Positions 10,564 through 24,264 of a DNA stretch of 64,000 bases are shown here, one piece after another (position 1 is the first letter of the stretch; the number at the start of each line of letters is the position of its first letter). Source of the stretch: Clusia tigrina (lineage: Eukaryota; Arthropoda; Insecta; Diptera; Clusiidae); NCBI GenBank assembly GCA_920105625.2, contig OV050030.1, positions 237,739,889 through 237,803,888 of the forward strand, in the 5' to 3' direction. A program made the position numbers and the translations under genes. The notes beneath the pieces were generated by a model. It did no database searches. It was not told where the DNA came from and saw only the letters and a list, made by a program, of their open reading frames with translations.

Positions 10564-13414
10564 CATTAAAAAGTTACAAGCATTTGTATGTTGCAAACTT
10601 TGATAGGTGTAGGACGTACCGTATAGAAGTTAGGGCCATTTAAAGTTTTATCAGTGTTTGATTTGGGACTCAAGGGTAGCATAGCTTTGAGCGATAATTT
10701 AAATTGACAAGGGGCTCGAGTACTTTATTGTTACAAAATTTCAAGGTTTTATGACGCTCCAGTAAAAAGTTACAAGCATTTGTATGTTGGAAACTTTGAT
10801 AGGTGTAGGACGTACCGTATAGAAGGTAGGGCCATTTGAAGTTTTATCAGTGTTTGATTTGGGACTCAAGGGTAGCATAGCTTTGAGCGATAGCTTAAAT
10901 TGACAAGAGGCTCGAGTACTTTATTGTTACAACATTTCAAGGTTTTATGACGCTCCAGTAAAAAGTTACAAGCATTTGTATGTTGCAAACTTTGATAGGT
11001 GTAGGACGTACCGTATAGAAGCTAGGACCATTTGAAGATTTATCAGTGTTTGATTTGGAACTGAAGGGTAGCATGGCTTTGAGCGATAGCTTAAATTGAC
11101 AAGAGGCTCGAGTACTTTATTGTTACAAAATTTCAAGGTTTTATGACGCTCCAGTAAAAAGTTACAAGCCTTTGTATGTTGCAAACTTTGATAGGTGTAT
11201 TACGTACCGTATAGAAGTTGGGGCCATTTGAAGTTTTATCAGTGTTTGATTTGGTACTCAAGGGTAGCATAGCTTTGAGCGATAATTTAAATTGACAAGG
11301 GGCTCGAGTACTTTATTGTTACAAAATTTCAAGGTTTTATGACGCTCCAGTAAAAAGTTACAAGCATTTGTATGTTGCAAACTTTGATAGGTGTAGGACG
11401 TACCGTATAGAAGGTAGGGCCATTTGAAGTTTTATCAGTGTTTGATTTGGGACTCAAGGGTAGCATAGCTTTGAGCGATAGCTTAAATTGACAAGAGGCT
11501 CGAGTACTTTATTGTTACAACATTTCAAGGTTTTATGACGCTCCAGTAAAAAGTTACAAGCAATTGTATGTTGCAAACTTTGATAGGTGTAGGGCGTACC
11601 ATATAGAAGCTAGGGCCATTCGAAGATTTATGAGTGTTTGATTTAGGACTCAAGGGTAGCATGGTTTTGAGCGATAGCTTAAATTGACAAGAGGCTCGAG
11701 TACTTTATTGTTACAAAATTTCAAGGTTTTATGACGCTCCAGTAAAAAGTTACAAGCATTTGTATGTTGCAAACTTTAATAGGTGTAGGACGTACCGTAT
11801 AGAAGTTAGGGCCATTTGAAGTTTTATCAGTGTTTGATTTGGGATTCAAGGGTAGCATAGCTTTGAGCGATAGCTTAAATTGACAAGAGGCTCGAGTACT
11901 TTATTGTTACAAAGTTTCAAGGTTTTATGACGCTCCAGTAAAAAGTTACAAGCATTTGTTTGTTGCAAACTTTGATAGGTGTAGGATGTACCGTATAGAA
12001 GTTAGGGCCATTTGAAGTTTTATCAGTGTTTGATTTGGGACTCAAGGGTAGCATAGCTTTGAGCGATAACTTAAATTGACAAGAGGCTCGAGTACTTTAT
12101 TGTTACAAAATCTCAAGGATTTATGACGCTCCAGTAAAAAGTTACAAGCATTTGTATGTTGCAAACTTTGATATTTGTAGGACGTACTGTATAGAAGGTA
12201 AGGCCATTTGAAGTTTTATCGGTGTTTGATTTGGGACTCAAGGGTAGCATAGCTTTGAGCGATAGCTTAAATTGACAAGAGGCTCGAGTACTTTATTGTT
12301 ACAACATTTCAAGGTTTTATGACGCTCCTGTAAAAAGTTACAAGCATTTGTATGTTGCAAACTTTGATAGGTGTAGGACGTACCGTATAGAAGTTAGGGC
12401 CATTTAAAGTTTTATCAGTGTTTGATTTGGGACTCAAGGGTAGCATAGCTTTGAGCGATAGCTTAAATTGACAAGAGGCTCGACAACTTTATTGTTACAA
12501 AATTTCAAGGTTTTATGACGCTCCAGTAAAAAGTTACAAGCATTTGTATGTAACAAACTTTGATAGATGTAGGACGTACCGTATAGAAGTTCGGGCCATT
12601 TGAAAGTTTTATCCGTGTTTGATTTGGGACTCAAGGGTAGCATAGCTTTGAGCGATAGCTTAAATTGAGAAGAGGCTCGAGTACTTTATTGTTACAAAAT
12701 TTCAAGGTTTTATGACGCTCCAGTAAAAAGTTACAAGCCTTTGTATGTTGCAAACTTTGATAGGTGTAGGACGTACCGTATAGAAGTTGGGGCCATTTGA
12801 AGTTTTATCAGTGTTTGATTTGGGATTCAAGGGTAGCATAGCTTTGAGCGATAGCTTAAATTGACAAGAGGCTCGAGTACTTTATTGTTACAAAATTTCA
12901 AGGTTTTATGACGCTCCAGTAAAAAGTTACAAGCATTTGTTTGTTGCAAACTTTGATAGGTGTAGGTTGTACCGTATAGAAGTTAGGGCCATTTGAAGTT
13001 TTATCAGTGTTTGATTTGGGACTCAAGGGTAGCATAGCTTTGAGCGATAGCTTAAATTGACAAGAGGCTCGAGTACTTTATTGTTACAAAATCTCAAGGA
13101 TTTATGACGCTCCAGTAAAAAGTTACAAGCATTTGTATGTTGCAAACTTTGATAGGTGTAGGACGTACCGTATAGAAGGTAGGGCCATTTGAAGTTTTAT
13201 CGGTGTTTGATTTGGGACTCAAGGGTAGCATAGCTTTGAGCGATAGCTTAAATTGACAAGAGGCTCGAGTACTTTATTGTTACAACATTTCAAGGTTTTA
13301 TGACGCTCCTGTAAAAAGTTACAAGCATTTGTATGTTGCAAACTTGGGTAGGTGTAGGACGTACCGTATAGAAGTTAGGGCCATTTAAAGTTTTATCAGT
13401 GTTTGATTTGGGAC
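10564..13414. repeat. HOR block C2 and following monomers
   Basis: Second copy of block C to about 12658, with one additional monomer at about 11581-11776 (accatatagaag, ccattcgaag, gatttaggactc) absent from C1. From 12659 to 13414 the monomers are ordinary variants (aggttgtacc, atcggtg, aacttgggtagg). Confidence 0.75.
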
Positions 13415-16400
13415 TTAAGGGTAGCATAGCTTTGAGCGATAGCTTAAATTGACAAGAGGCTCGACAACTTTATTGTTACAAAATTTCAAGGTTTTATGAC
13501 GCTCCAGTAAAAAGTTACAAGCATTTGTATGTAACAAACTTTGATAGCTGTAGGACGTACCGTATAGAAGTTCGGGCCATTTGAAAGTTTTATCCGTGTT
13601 TGATTTGGGACTCAAGGGTAGCATAGCTTTGAGCGATAGCTTAAATTGACAAGAGGCTCGAGTACTTTATTGTTACAAAATTTCAAGGTTTTATGACGCT
13701 CCAGTAAAAAGTTACAAGCCTTTGTATGTTGCAAACTTTGATAGGTGTAGGACGTACCGTATAGAAGTTGGGGCCATTTGAAGTTTTATCAGTGTTTGAT
13801 TTGGGACTCAAGGGTAGCATAGCTTTAAGCGATAATTTAAATTGACAAGGGGCTCGAGTACTTTATTGTTACAAAATTTCAAGGTTTTATGACGCTCCAG
13901 TAAAAAGTTACAAGCATTTGTATGTTGCAAACTTTGATAGGTGTAGGACGTACCGTATAGAAGGTAGGGCCATTTGAAGTTTTATCAGTGTTTGATTTGG
14001 GACTCAAGGGTAGCATAGCTTTGAGCGATAGCTTAAATTGACAAGAGGCTCGAGTACTTTATTGTTACAACATTTCAAGGTTTTATGACGCTCCAGTAAA
14101 AAGTTACAAGCATTTGTATGTTGCAAACTTTGATAGGTGTAGGACGTACCGTATAGAAGCTAGGACCATTTGAAGACTTATCAGTGTTTGATTTGGAACT
14201 GAAGGGTAGCATAGCTTTGAGCGATAGCTTAAATTGACAAGAGGCTCGAGTACTTTATTGTTACAACATTTCAAGGTTTTATGACGCTCCAGTAAAAAGT
14301 TACAAGCATTTGTATGTTGCAAACTTTGATAGGTGTAGGACGTACCGTATAGAAGCTAGGACCATTTGAAGATTTATCAGTGTTTGATTTGGAACTGAAG
14401 GGTAGCATGGCTTTGAGCGATAGCTTAAATTGACAAGAGGCTCGAGTACTTTATTGTTACAAAATTTCAAGGTTTTATGACGCTCCAGTAAAAAGTTACA
14501 AGCATTTGTTTGTTGCAAACTTGGATAGGTGTAGGATGTACCGTATAGAAGTTAGGGCCACTTGAAGTTCTGGGTGTTTGAATTGGGACTCAAGGGTAGC
14601 ATAGCTTTGAGCGATAGCTTAAATTGACAAGAGGCTCGAGTACTTTATTGTTACAAAATCTTAAGGATTTATGACGCTCCAGTAAAAAGTTACAAGCATT
14701 TGTATGTTGCAAACTTTGATAGGTGTAGGACGTACCGTATAGAAGGTAGGGCCATTTGAAGTTTTATCGGTGTTTGATTTGGGACTCAAGGGTAGCATAG
14801 CTTTGAGCGATAGCTTAAATTGACAAGAGGCTCGAGTACTTTATTGTTACAACATTTCAAGGTTTTATGACGCTCCCGTAAAAAGTAACAAGCATTTGTA
14901 TGTTGCAAACTTTGATAGGTGTAGGACGTACCGTATAGAAGTTAGGGCCATTTGAAGTTTTATCAGTGTTTGATTTGGGACTCAAGGGTAGCATAGCTTT
15001 GAGCGATAGCTTAAATTGACAAGAGGCTCGACAACTTTATTGTTACAAAATTTCAAGGTTTTATGACGCTGCAGTAAAAAGTTACAAGCATTTGTATGTA
15101 ACAAACTTTGATAGCTGTAGGACGTACCGTATAGAAGTTAGGGCCATTTGAAGTTTTATCAGTGTTTGATTTGGGACTCAAGGGTAGCATAGCTTTGAGC
15201 GATAGCTTAAATTGACAAGAGGCTCGAGTACTTTATTGTTACAAAATCTCAAGGATTTATGACGCTCCAGTAAAAAGTTACAAGCATTTGTATGTTGCAA
15301 ACTTTGATAGGTGTAGGACGTACCGTATAGAAGGTAGGGCCATTTGAAGTTTTATCGGTGTTTGATTTGGGACTCAACGGTAGCATAGCTTTGAGCGATA
15401 GCTTAAATTGACAAGAGGCTCGAGTACTTTCTTGTTACAAACTTTCTAGGTTTTATGACGCTCCAGTAAAAAGTTACAAGCATTTGTATGTTGCAAACTT
15501 TGATAGGAGCAGGACGTACCGTATAGAAGTTAGGGCCATTTGAAGTTTTATCAGTGTTTGATTTGGGACTGAAGGGTAGCATAGATTTGAGCGATAGCTT
15601 AAATTGACAAGAGGCTCGTGTACTTTATTGTTACAAAATTTCAAGGCTTTATGACGCTCCAGTAAAAAGTTACAAGTATTTGTATGTTGCAAACTTTGAT
15701 AGGTGGAGGACATACCGTATAGAAGTTAGGGCCATTTGAAGTTTTATCAGTGTTTGATTTGCGACTCAAGGGTAATATAGCTTTGAGCGATAGCTTAAAT
15801 TGACAAGAGGCTCGAGTACTTTATTGTTACAACATTTCAAGGTTTTATGACGCTCCAGTAAAAAGTTACAAGCATTTGTATGTTGCAAACTTTGATAGGT
15901 GTAGGACGTACCGTATAGAAGCTAGGGCCATTTGAAGATTTATCAGTGTTTGATTTGGGACTCAAGGGTAGCATAGCTTTGAGCGATAGCTTAAATTGAC
16001 AAGAGGCTCGACAACTTTATTGTTACAAAATTTCAAGGTTTAATGACGCTCCAGTAAAAAGTTACAAGCATTTGTATGTAACAAACTTTGATAGCTGTAG
16101 GACGTACCGTATAGAAGTTCGGGCCATTTGAAAGTTTTATCCGTGTTTGATTTGGGACTCAAGGGTAGCATAGCTTTGAGCGATAGCTTAAATTGACAAG
16201 AGGCTCGAGTAATTTATTGTTACAAAATTTCAAGGTTTTATGACGCTCCAGTAAAAAGTTACAAGCCTTTGTATGTTGCAAACTTTGATAGGTGTAGGAC
16301 GTACCGTATAGAAGTTGGGGCCATTTGAAGTTTTATCAGTTTTTGATTTGGGACTCAAGGGTAGCATAGCTTTAAGCGATCATTTAAATTGACAAGGGGC

Positions 16401-16942
16401 TCGAGTACTTTATTGTTACAAAATTTCAAGGTTTTATGACGCTCCAGTAAAAAGTTACAAGCATTTGTATGTTGCAAACTTTGATAGGTGTAAGACGTAC
16501 CGTATAGAAGCTAGGACCATTTGAAGACTCATCAGTGTTTGATTTGGAACTGAAGGGTAGCATAGCTTTGAGCGATAGCTTAAATTGACAAGAGGCTCGA
16601 GTACTTTATTGTTACAAAATTTCAAGGTTTTATGACGCTCCAGTAAAAAGTTACTAGCATTTGTTTGTTGCAAACTTTGATAGGTGTAGGATGTACCGTA
16701 TAGAAGTTAGGGCCATTTGAAGTTTTATCAGTGTTTGATTTGGGACTCAAGGGTAGCATAGCTTTGAGCGATAGCTTAAATTGACAAGAGGCTCGAGTAC
16801 TTTATTGTTACAAAATCTCAAGGATTTATGACGCTCCAGTAAAAAGTTACAAGCATTTGTATGTTGCAAACTTTGATAGGTGTAGGCCGTACCGTATAGA
16901 AGGTAGGGCCATTTGAAGTTTTATCGGTGTTTGATTTGGGAC
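13415..16942. repeat. Long HOR copy D1 (about 18 monomers)
   Basis: Matches 16943-20470 at offsets of 3528, then 3332-3334, then 3331 bp. The steps reflect one monomer gained or lost and small indels. Shared rare markers include actttctagg (15440 and 18774), aggagcagg, actcaagggtaatatag, tttaatgacg (16040 and 19371), atcagtttttgatt and gtaggccgtacc, and gagagatagc (16962 and 20293). A local two-base loss sits at about 14571. Confidence 0.85.
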
Positions 16943-19900
16943 TCAAGGGTAGCATAGCTTTGAGAGATAGCTTAAATTGACAAGAGGCTCGAGTACTTTA
17001 TTGTTACAAAATCTCAAGGATTTATGACGCTCCAGTAAAAAGTTACAAGCATTTGTATGTAACAAACTTTGATAGCTGTAGGACGTACCGTATAGAAGTT
17101 CGGGCCATTTGAAAGTTTTATCCGTGTTTGATTTGGGACTCAAGGGTAGCATAGCTTTGAGCGATAGCTTAAATTGACAAGAGGCTCGAGTACTTTATTG
17201 TTACAAAATTTCAAGGTTTTATGACGCTCCAGTAAAAAGTTACAAGCCTTTGTATGTTGCAAACTTTGATAGGTGTAGGACGTACTGTATAGAAGTTGGG
17301 GCCATTTGAAGTTTTATCAGTGTTTGATTTGGGACTCAAGGGTAGCATAGCTTTAAGCGATAATTTAAATTGACAAGGGGCTCGAGTACTTTATTGTTAC
17401 AAAATTTCAAGGTTTTATGACGCTCCAGTAAAAAGTTACAAGCATTTGTATGTTGCAAACTTTGATAGGTGTAGGACGTACCGTATAGAAGGTTGGGCCA
17501 TTTGAAGTTTTATCAGTGTTTGATTTGGGACTCAAGGGTAGCATAGCTTTGAGCGATAGCTTAAATTGACAAGAGGCTCGAGTACTTTATTGTTACAACA
17601 TTTCAAGGTTTTATGACGCTCCAGTAAAAAGTTACAAGCATTTGTATGTTGCAAACTTTGATAGGTGTAGGACGTACCGTATAGAAGCTAGGACCATTTG
17701 AAGACTTATCAGTGTTTGATTTGGAACTGAAGGGTAGCATAGCTTTGAGCGATAGCTTAAATTGACAAGAGGCTCGAGTACTTTATTGTTACAACATTTC
17801 AAGGTTTTATGACGCTCCAGTAAAAAGTTACAAGCATTTGTATGTTGCAAACTTTGATAGGTGTAGGACGTACCGTATAGAAGCTAGGACCACTTGAAGT
17901 TCTATCAGTGTTTGAATTGGGACTCAAGGGTAGCATAGCTTTGAGCGATAGCTTAAATTGACAAGAGGCTCGAGTACTTTATTGTTACAAAATCTCAAGG
18001 ATTTATGACGCTCCAGTAAAAAGTTACAAGCATTTGTATGTTGCAAACTTTGATAGGTGTAGGACGTACCGTATAGAAGGTAGGGCCATTTGAAGTTTTA
18101 TCGGTGTTTGATTTGGGACTCAAGGGTAGCATAGCTTTGAGCGATAGCTTAAATTGACAAGAGGCTCGAGTACTTTATTGTTACAACATTTCAAGGTTTT
18201 ATGACGCTCCTGTAAAAAGTGACAAGCATTTGTATGTTGCAAACTTTGATAGGTGTAGGACGTACCGTATAGAAGTTAGGGCCATTTGAAGTTTTATCAG
18301 TGTTTGATTTGGGACTCAAGGGTAGCATAGCTTTGAGCGATAGCTTAAATTGACAAGAGGCTCGACAACTTTATTGTTACAAAATTTCAAGGTTTTATGA
18401 CGCTGCAGTAAAAAGTTACAAGCATTTGTATGTAACAAACTTTGATAGCTGTAGGACGTACCGTATAGAAGTTAGGGCCATTTGAAGTTTTATCAGTGTT
18501 TGATTTGGGACTCAAGGGTAGCATAGCTTTGAGCGATAGCTTAAATTGACAAGAGGCTCGAGTACTTTATTGTTACAAAATCTCAAGGATTTATGACGCT
18601 CCAGTAAAAAGTTACAAGCATTTGTATGTTGCAAACTTTGATAGGTGTAGGACGTACCGTATAGAAGGTAGGGCCATTTGAAGTTTTATCGGTGTTTGAT
18701 TTGGGACTCAAGGGTAGCATAGCTTTGAGCGATAGCTTAAATTGACAAGAGGCTCGAGTACTTTCTTGTTACAAACTTTCTAGGTTTTATGACGCTCCAG
18801 TAAAAAGTTACAAGCATTTGTATGTTGCAAACTTTGATAGGAGCAGGACGTACCGTATAGAAGTTAGGGCCATTTGAAGTTTTATCAGTGTTTGATTTGG
18901 GACTGAAGGGTAGCATAGATTTGAGCGATAGCTTAAATTGACAAGAGGCTCGTGTACTTTATTGTTACAAAATTTCAAGGCTTTATGACGCTCCAGTAAA
19001 AAGTTACACGTATTTCTATGTTGCAAACTTTGATAGGTGGAGGGCATACCGTATAGAAGTTAGGCCATTTGAAGTTTTATCAGTGTTTGATTTGCGACTC
19101 AAGGGTAATATAGCTTTGAGCGATAGCTTAAATTGACAAGAGGCTCGAGTACTTTATTGTTACAACATTTCAAGGTTTTATGACGCTCCAGTAAAAAGTT
19201 ACAAGCATTTGTATGTTGCAAACTTTGATAGGTGTAGGACGTACCGTATAGAAGCTAGGGCCATTTGAAGATTTATCAGTGTTTGATTTGGGACTGAAGG
19301 GTAGCATAGCTTTGAGCGATAGCTTAAATTGACAAGAGGCTCGACAACTTTATTGTTACAAAATTTCAAGGTTTAATGACGCTCCAGTAAAAAGTTACAA
19401 GCATTTGTATGTAACAAACTTTGATAGGTGTAGGATGTACCGTATAGAAGTTAGGGCCATTTAAAGTTTTATCAGTGTTTGATTTGGGACTCAAGGGTAG
19501 CATAGCTTTGAGCGATAGCTTAAATTGACAAGAGGCTCGAGTACTTTATTGTTACAAAATCTCAAGGATTTATGACGCTCCAGTAAAAAGTTACAAGCAT
19601 TTGTATGTTGCAAACTTTGATAGGTGTAGGACGTACCGTATAGAAGTTGGGGCCATTTGAAGTTTTATCAGTTTTTGATTTGGGACTCAAGGGTAGCATA
19701 GCTTTAAGCGATCATTTAAATTGACAAGGGGCTCGAGTACTTTATTGTTACAAAATTTCAAGGTTTTAGACGCTCCAGTAAAAAGTTACAAGCATTTGTA
19801 TGTTGCAAACTTTGATAGGTGTAGGACGTACCGTATAGAAGCTAGGACCATTTGAAGACTCATCAGTGTTTGATTTGGAACTGAAGGGTAGCATAGCTTT

Positions 19901-20469
19901 GAGCGATAGCTTAAATTGACAAGAGGCTCGAGTACTTTATTGTTACAAAATTTCAAGGTTTTATGACGCTCCAATAAAAAGTTACAAGCATTTGTTTGTT
20001 GCAAACTTTGATAGGTGTAGGATGTACCGTATAGAAGTTAGGGCCATTTAAAGTTTTATCAGTGTTTGATTTGGGACTCAAGGGTAGCATAGCTTTGAGC
20101 GATAGCTTAAATTGACAAGAGGCTCGAGTACTTTATTGTTACAAAATCTCAAGGATTTATGACGCTCCAGTAAAAAGTTACAAGCATTTGTATGTTGCAA
20201 ACTTTGATAGGTGTAGGCCGTACCGTATAGAAGGTAGGGCCATTTGAAGTTTTATCGGTGTTTGATTTGGGACTCAAGGGTAGCATAGCTTTGAGAGATA
20301 GCTTAAATTGACAAGAGGCTCGAGTACTTTATTGTTACAACATTTCAAGGTTTTATGACGCTCCTGTAAAAAGTTACAAGCATTTGTATGTTGCAAACTT
20401 TGATAGGTGTAGGACGTACCGTATAGAAGTTAGGGCCATTTAAGGTTTTATCAGTGTTTGATTTGGGAC
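16943..20469. repeat. Long HOR copy D2 (about 18 monomers)
   Basis: Second copy of the 17-18-monomer HOR. It lacks one monomer present in D1 near 14357-14552 and gains one near 20316. The monomer at about 19421 is of a different subtype from its D1 counterpart at about 16090 (ttagggcc with taggatg instead of ttcgggcc with gaaag). That is a patch-like replacement within an otherwise matching HOR. Confidence 0.85.
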
Positions 20470-22460
20470 TCAAGGGTAGCATAGCTTTGAGCGATAGCTT
20501 AAATTGACAAGAGGCTCGACAACTTTATTGTTACAAAATTTCAAGGTTTTATGACGCTCCAGTAAAAAGTTACAAGCATTTGTATGTAACAAACTTTGAT
20601 AGCAGTAGGACGTACCGTATAGAAGTTCGGGCCATTTGAAAGTTTTATCCGTGTTTGATTTGGGACTCAAGGGTAGCATAGCTTTGAGCGATAGCTTAAA
20701 TTGACAAGAGGCTCGAGTACTTTATTGTTACAAAATTTCAAGGTTTTATGACGCTCCAGTAAAAAGTTACAAGCATTTGTATGTTGCAAACTTTGATAGG
20801 TGTAGGACGTACCGTATAGAAGCTAGGACCATTTGAAGACTTATCAGTGTTTGATTTGGAACTGAAGGGTAGCATAGCTTTGAGCGATAGCTTAAATTGA
20901 CAAGAGGCTCGAGTACTTTATTGTTACAACATTTCAAGGTTTTATGACGCTCCAGTAAAAAGTTACAAGCATTTGTATGTTGCAAACTTTGATAGGTGTA
21001 GGACGTACCGTATAGAAGCTAGGACCATTTGAAGATTTATCAGTGTTTGATTTGGAACTGAAGGGTAGCATGGCTTTGAGCGATAGCTTAAATTGACAAG
21101 AGGCTCGAGTACTTTATTGTTACAAAATTTCAAGGTTTTATGACGCTCCAGTAAAAAGTTACAAGCATTTGTTTGTTGCAAACTTGGATAGGTGTAGGAT
21201 GTACCGTATAGAAGTTAGGGCCACTTGAAGTTCTATCAGTGTTTGAATTGGGACTCAAGGGTAGCATAGCTTTGAGCGATAGCTTAAATTGACAAGAGGC
21301 TCGAGTACTTTATTGTTACAAAATCTCAAGGATTTATGACGCTCCAGTAAAAAGTTACAAGCATTTGTATGTTGCAAATTTTGATAGGTGTAGGACGTAC
21401 CGTATAGAAGGTAGGGCCATTTGAAGTTTTATCGGTGTTTGATTTGCGACTCAAGGGTAATATAGCTTTGAGCGATAGCTTAAATTGACAAGAGGCTCGA
21501 GTACTTTATTGTTACAAACTTTCTAGGTTTTATGACGCTCCAGTAAAAAGTTACAAGCATTTGTATGTTGCAAACTTTGATAGGAGCAGGACGTACCGTA
21601 TAGAAGTTAGGGCCATTTGAAGTTTTATCAGTGTTTGATTTGGGACTCAAGGGTAGCATAGCTTTGAGCGATAGCTTAAATTGACAAGAGGCTCGTGTAC
21701 TTTATTGTTACAAAATTTCAAGGTTTTATGACGCTCCAGTAAAAAGTTACAAGTATTTGTATGTTGCAAACTTTGATAGGTGGAGGACGTACCGTATAGA
21801 AGTTCGGGCCATTTGAAAGTTTTATCCGTGTTTGATTTGGGACTCAAGGGTAGCATAGCTTTGAGCGATAGCTTAAATTGACAAGAGGCTCGAGTACTTT
21901 ATTGTTACAAAATTTCAAGGTTTTATGACGCTCCAGTAAAAAGTTACAAGCCTTTGTATGTTCAAAACTTTGATAGGTGTAGGACGTACCGTATAGAAGT
22001 TGGGGCCATTTGATGCTTTATCAGTGTTTGATTTGGGACTCAAGGGTAGCATAGCTTTAAGCGATCATTTAAATTGGCAAGGGGCTCGAGTACTTTATTG
22101 TTACAAAATTTCAAGGTTTTATGACGCTCCAGTAAAAAGTTACAAGCATTTGTATGTTGCAAACTTTGATAGGTGTAGGACGTACCGCATAGAAGGTAGG
22201 GCCATTTGAAGTTTTATCAGTGTTTGATTTGGGACTCAAGGGTAGCATAGCTTTGAGCGATAGCTTAAATTGACAAGAGGCTCGAGTACTTTATTGTTAC
22301 AACATTTCAAGGTTTTATGACGCTCCAGTAAAAAGTTACAAGCATTTGTATGTTGCAAACTTTGATAGGTGTAGGATGTACCGTATAGAAGCTAGGACCA
22401 TTTGAAGATTTATCAGTGTTTGATTTGGAACTGAAGGGTAGCATGGCTTTGAGCGATAGC
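20470..22460. repeat. Partial third HOR copy D3, contracted
   Basis: It starts 3527 bp after the D2 start. The offset then falls to 3135 bp (17632 to 20767), which is two monomers fewer. The part after 20963 matches D1 (14300) at 6663 bp rather than D2, so D3 retains monomers that D2 lost. It ends where the pentamer duplication begins. Confidence 0.75.
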
Positions 22461-24264
22461 TTAAATTGACAAGAGGCTCGAGTACTTTATTGTTACAAAC
22501 TTTCTAGGTTTTATGACGCTCCAGTAAAAAGTTACAAGCATTTGTATGTTGCAAACTTTGATAGGAGCAGGACGTACCGTATAGAAGTTAGGGCCATTTG
22601 AAGTTTTATCAGTGTTTGATTTGGGACTGAAGGGTAGCATAGATTTGAGCGATAGCTTAAATTGACAAGAGGCTCGTGTACTTTATTGTTACAAAATTTC
22701 AAGGCTTTATGACGCTCCAGTAAAAAGTTACAAGTATTTGTATGTTGCAAACTTTGATAGGTGGAGGACATACCGTATAGAAGTTAGGGCCATTTGAAGT
22801 TTTATCAGTGTTTGATTTGCGACTCAAGGGTAATATAGCTTTGAGCGATAGCTTAAATTGACAAGAGGCTCGAGTACTTTATTGTTAAAACATTTCAAGG
22901 TTTTATGACGCTCCAGTAAAAAGTTACAAGCATTTGTATGTAACAAACTTTGATAGCTGTAGGACGTACCGTATAGAAGTTCGGGCCATTTGAAAGTTTT
23001 ATCCGTGTTTGATTTGGGACTCAAGGGTAGCATAGCTTTGAGCGATAGCTTAAATTGACAAGAGGCTCGAGTACTTTATTGTTACAAAATTTCAAGGTTT
23101 TATGACGCTCCAGTAAAAAGTTACAAGCCTTTGTATGTTGCAAACTTTGATAGGTGTAGGAAGTACCGTATAGAAGTTGGGGCCATTTGAAGTTTTATCA
23201 GTGTTTAATTTGGGACTCAAGGGTAGCATAGCTTTAAGCGATAATTTAAATTGACAAGGGGCTCGAGTACTTTATTGTTACAACATTTCAAGGTTTTATG
23301 ACGCTCCAGTAAAAAGTTACAAGCATTTGTATGTTGCAAACTTTGATAGGTGTAGGACGTACCGTATAGAAGGTAGGGCCATTTGAAGTTTTATCGGTGT
23401 TTGATTTGGGACTCAAGGGTAGCATAGCTTTGAGGGATAGATTAAATTGACAAGAGGCTCGAGTACTTTATTGTTACAAACTTTCTAGGTTTTATGACGC
23501 TCCAGTAAAAAGTTACAAGCATTTGTATGTTGCAAACTTTGATAGGAGCAGGACGTACCGTATAGAAGTTAGGGCCATTTGAAGTTTTATCAGTGTTTGA
23601 TTTGGGACTGAAGGGTAGCATAGATTTGAGCGATAGCTTAAATTGACAAGAGGCTCGTGTACTTTATTGTTACAAAATTTCAAGGCTTTATGACGCTCCA
23701 GTAAAAAGTTACAAGTATTTGTATGTTGCAAACTTTGATAGGTGGAGGACATACCGTATAGAAGTTAGGGCCATTTGAAGTTTTATCAGTGTTTGATTTG
23801 CGACTCAAGGGTAATATAGCTTTGAGCGATAGCTTAAATTGACAAGAGGCTCGAGTACTTTATTGTTACAACATTTCAAGGTTTTATGACGCTCCAGTAA
23901 AAAGTTACAAGCATTTGTATGTAACAAACTTTGATAGCTGTAGGACGTACCGTATAGAAGTTCGGGCCATTTGAAAGTTTTATCCGTGTTTGATTTGGGA
24001 CTCAAGGGTAGCATAGCTTTGAGCGATAGCTTAAATTGACAAGAGGCTCGAGTACTTTATTGTTACAAAATTTCAAGGTTTTATGACGCTCCAGTAAAAA
24101 GTTACAAGCCTTTGTATGTTGCAAACTTTGATAGGTGTAGGACGTACCGTATAGAAGTTGGGGCCATTTGAAGTTTTATCAGTGTTTGATTTGGGACTCA
24201 AGGGTAGCATAGCTTTAAGCGATAATTTAAATTGACAAGGGGCTCGAGTACTTTATTGTTACAA
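22461..24264. repeat. 981-bp pentamer HOR, about 1.8 copies
   Basis: Bases 22461-23283 match 23442-24264 with a handful of differences (for example gttaaaaca against gttacaaca, aagtacc against cgtacc, gtttaattt against gtttgattt). The period is five monomers plus one base, the extra A in gaaagttttatccg. The unit contains the actttctagg, aggagcagg, ctcgtg and actcaagggtaatatag subtypes taken from the long HOR to the left. Confidence 0.85.
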
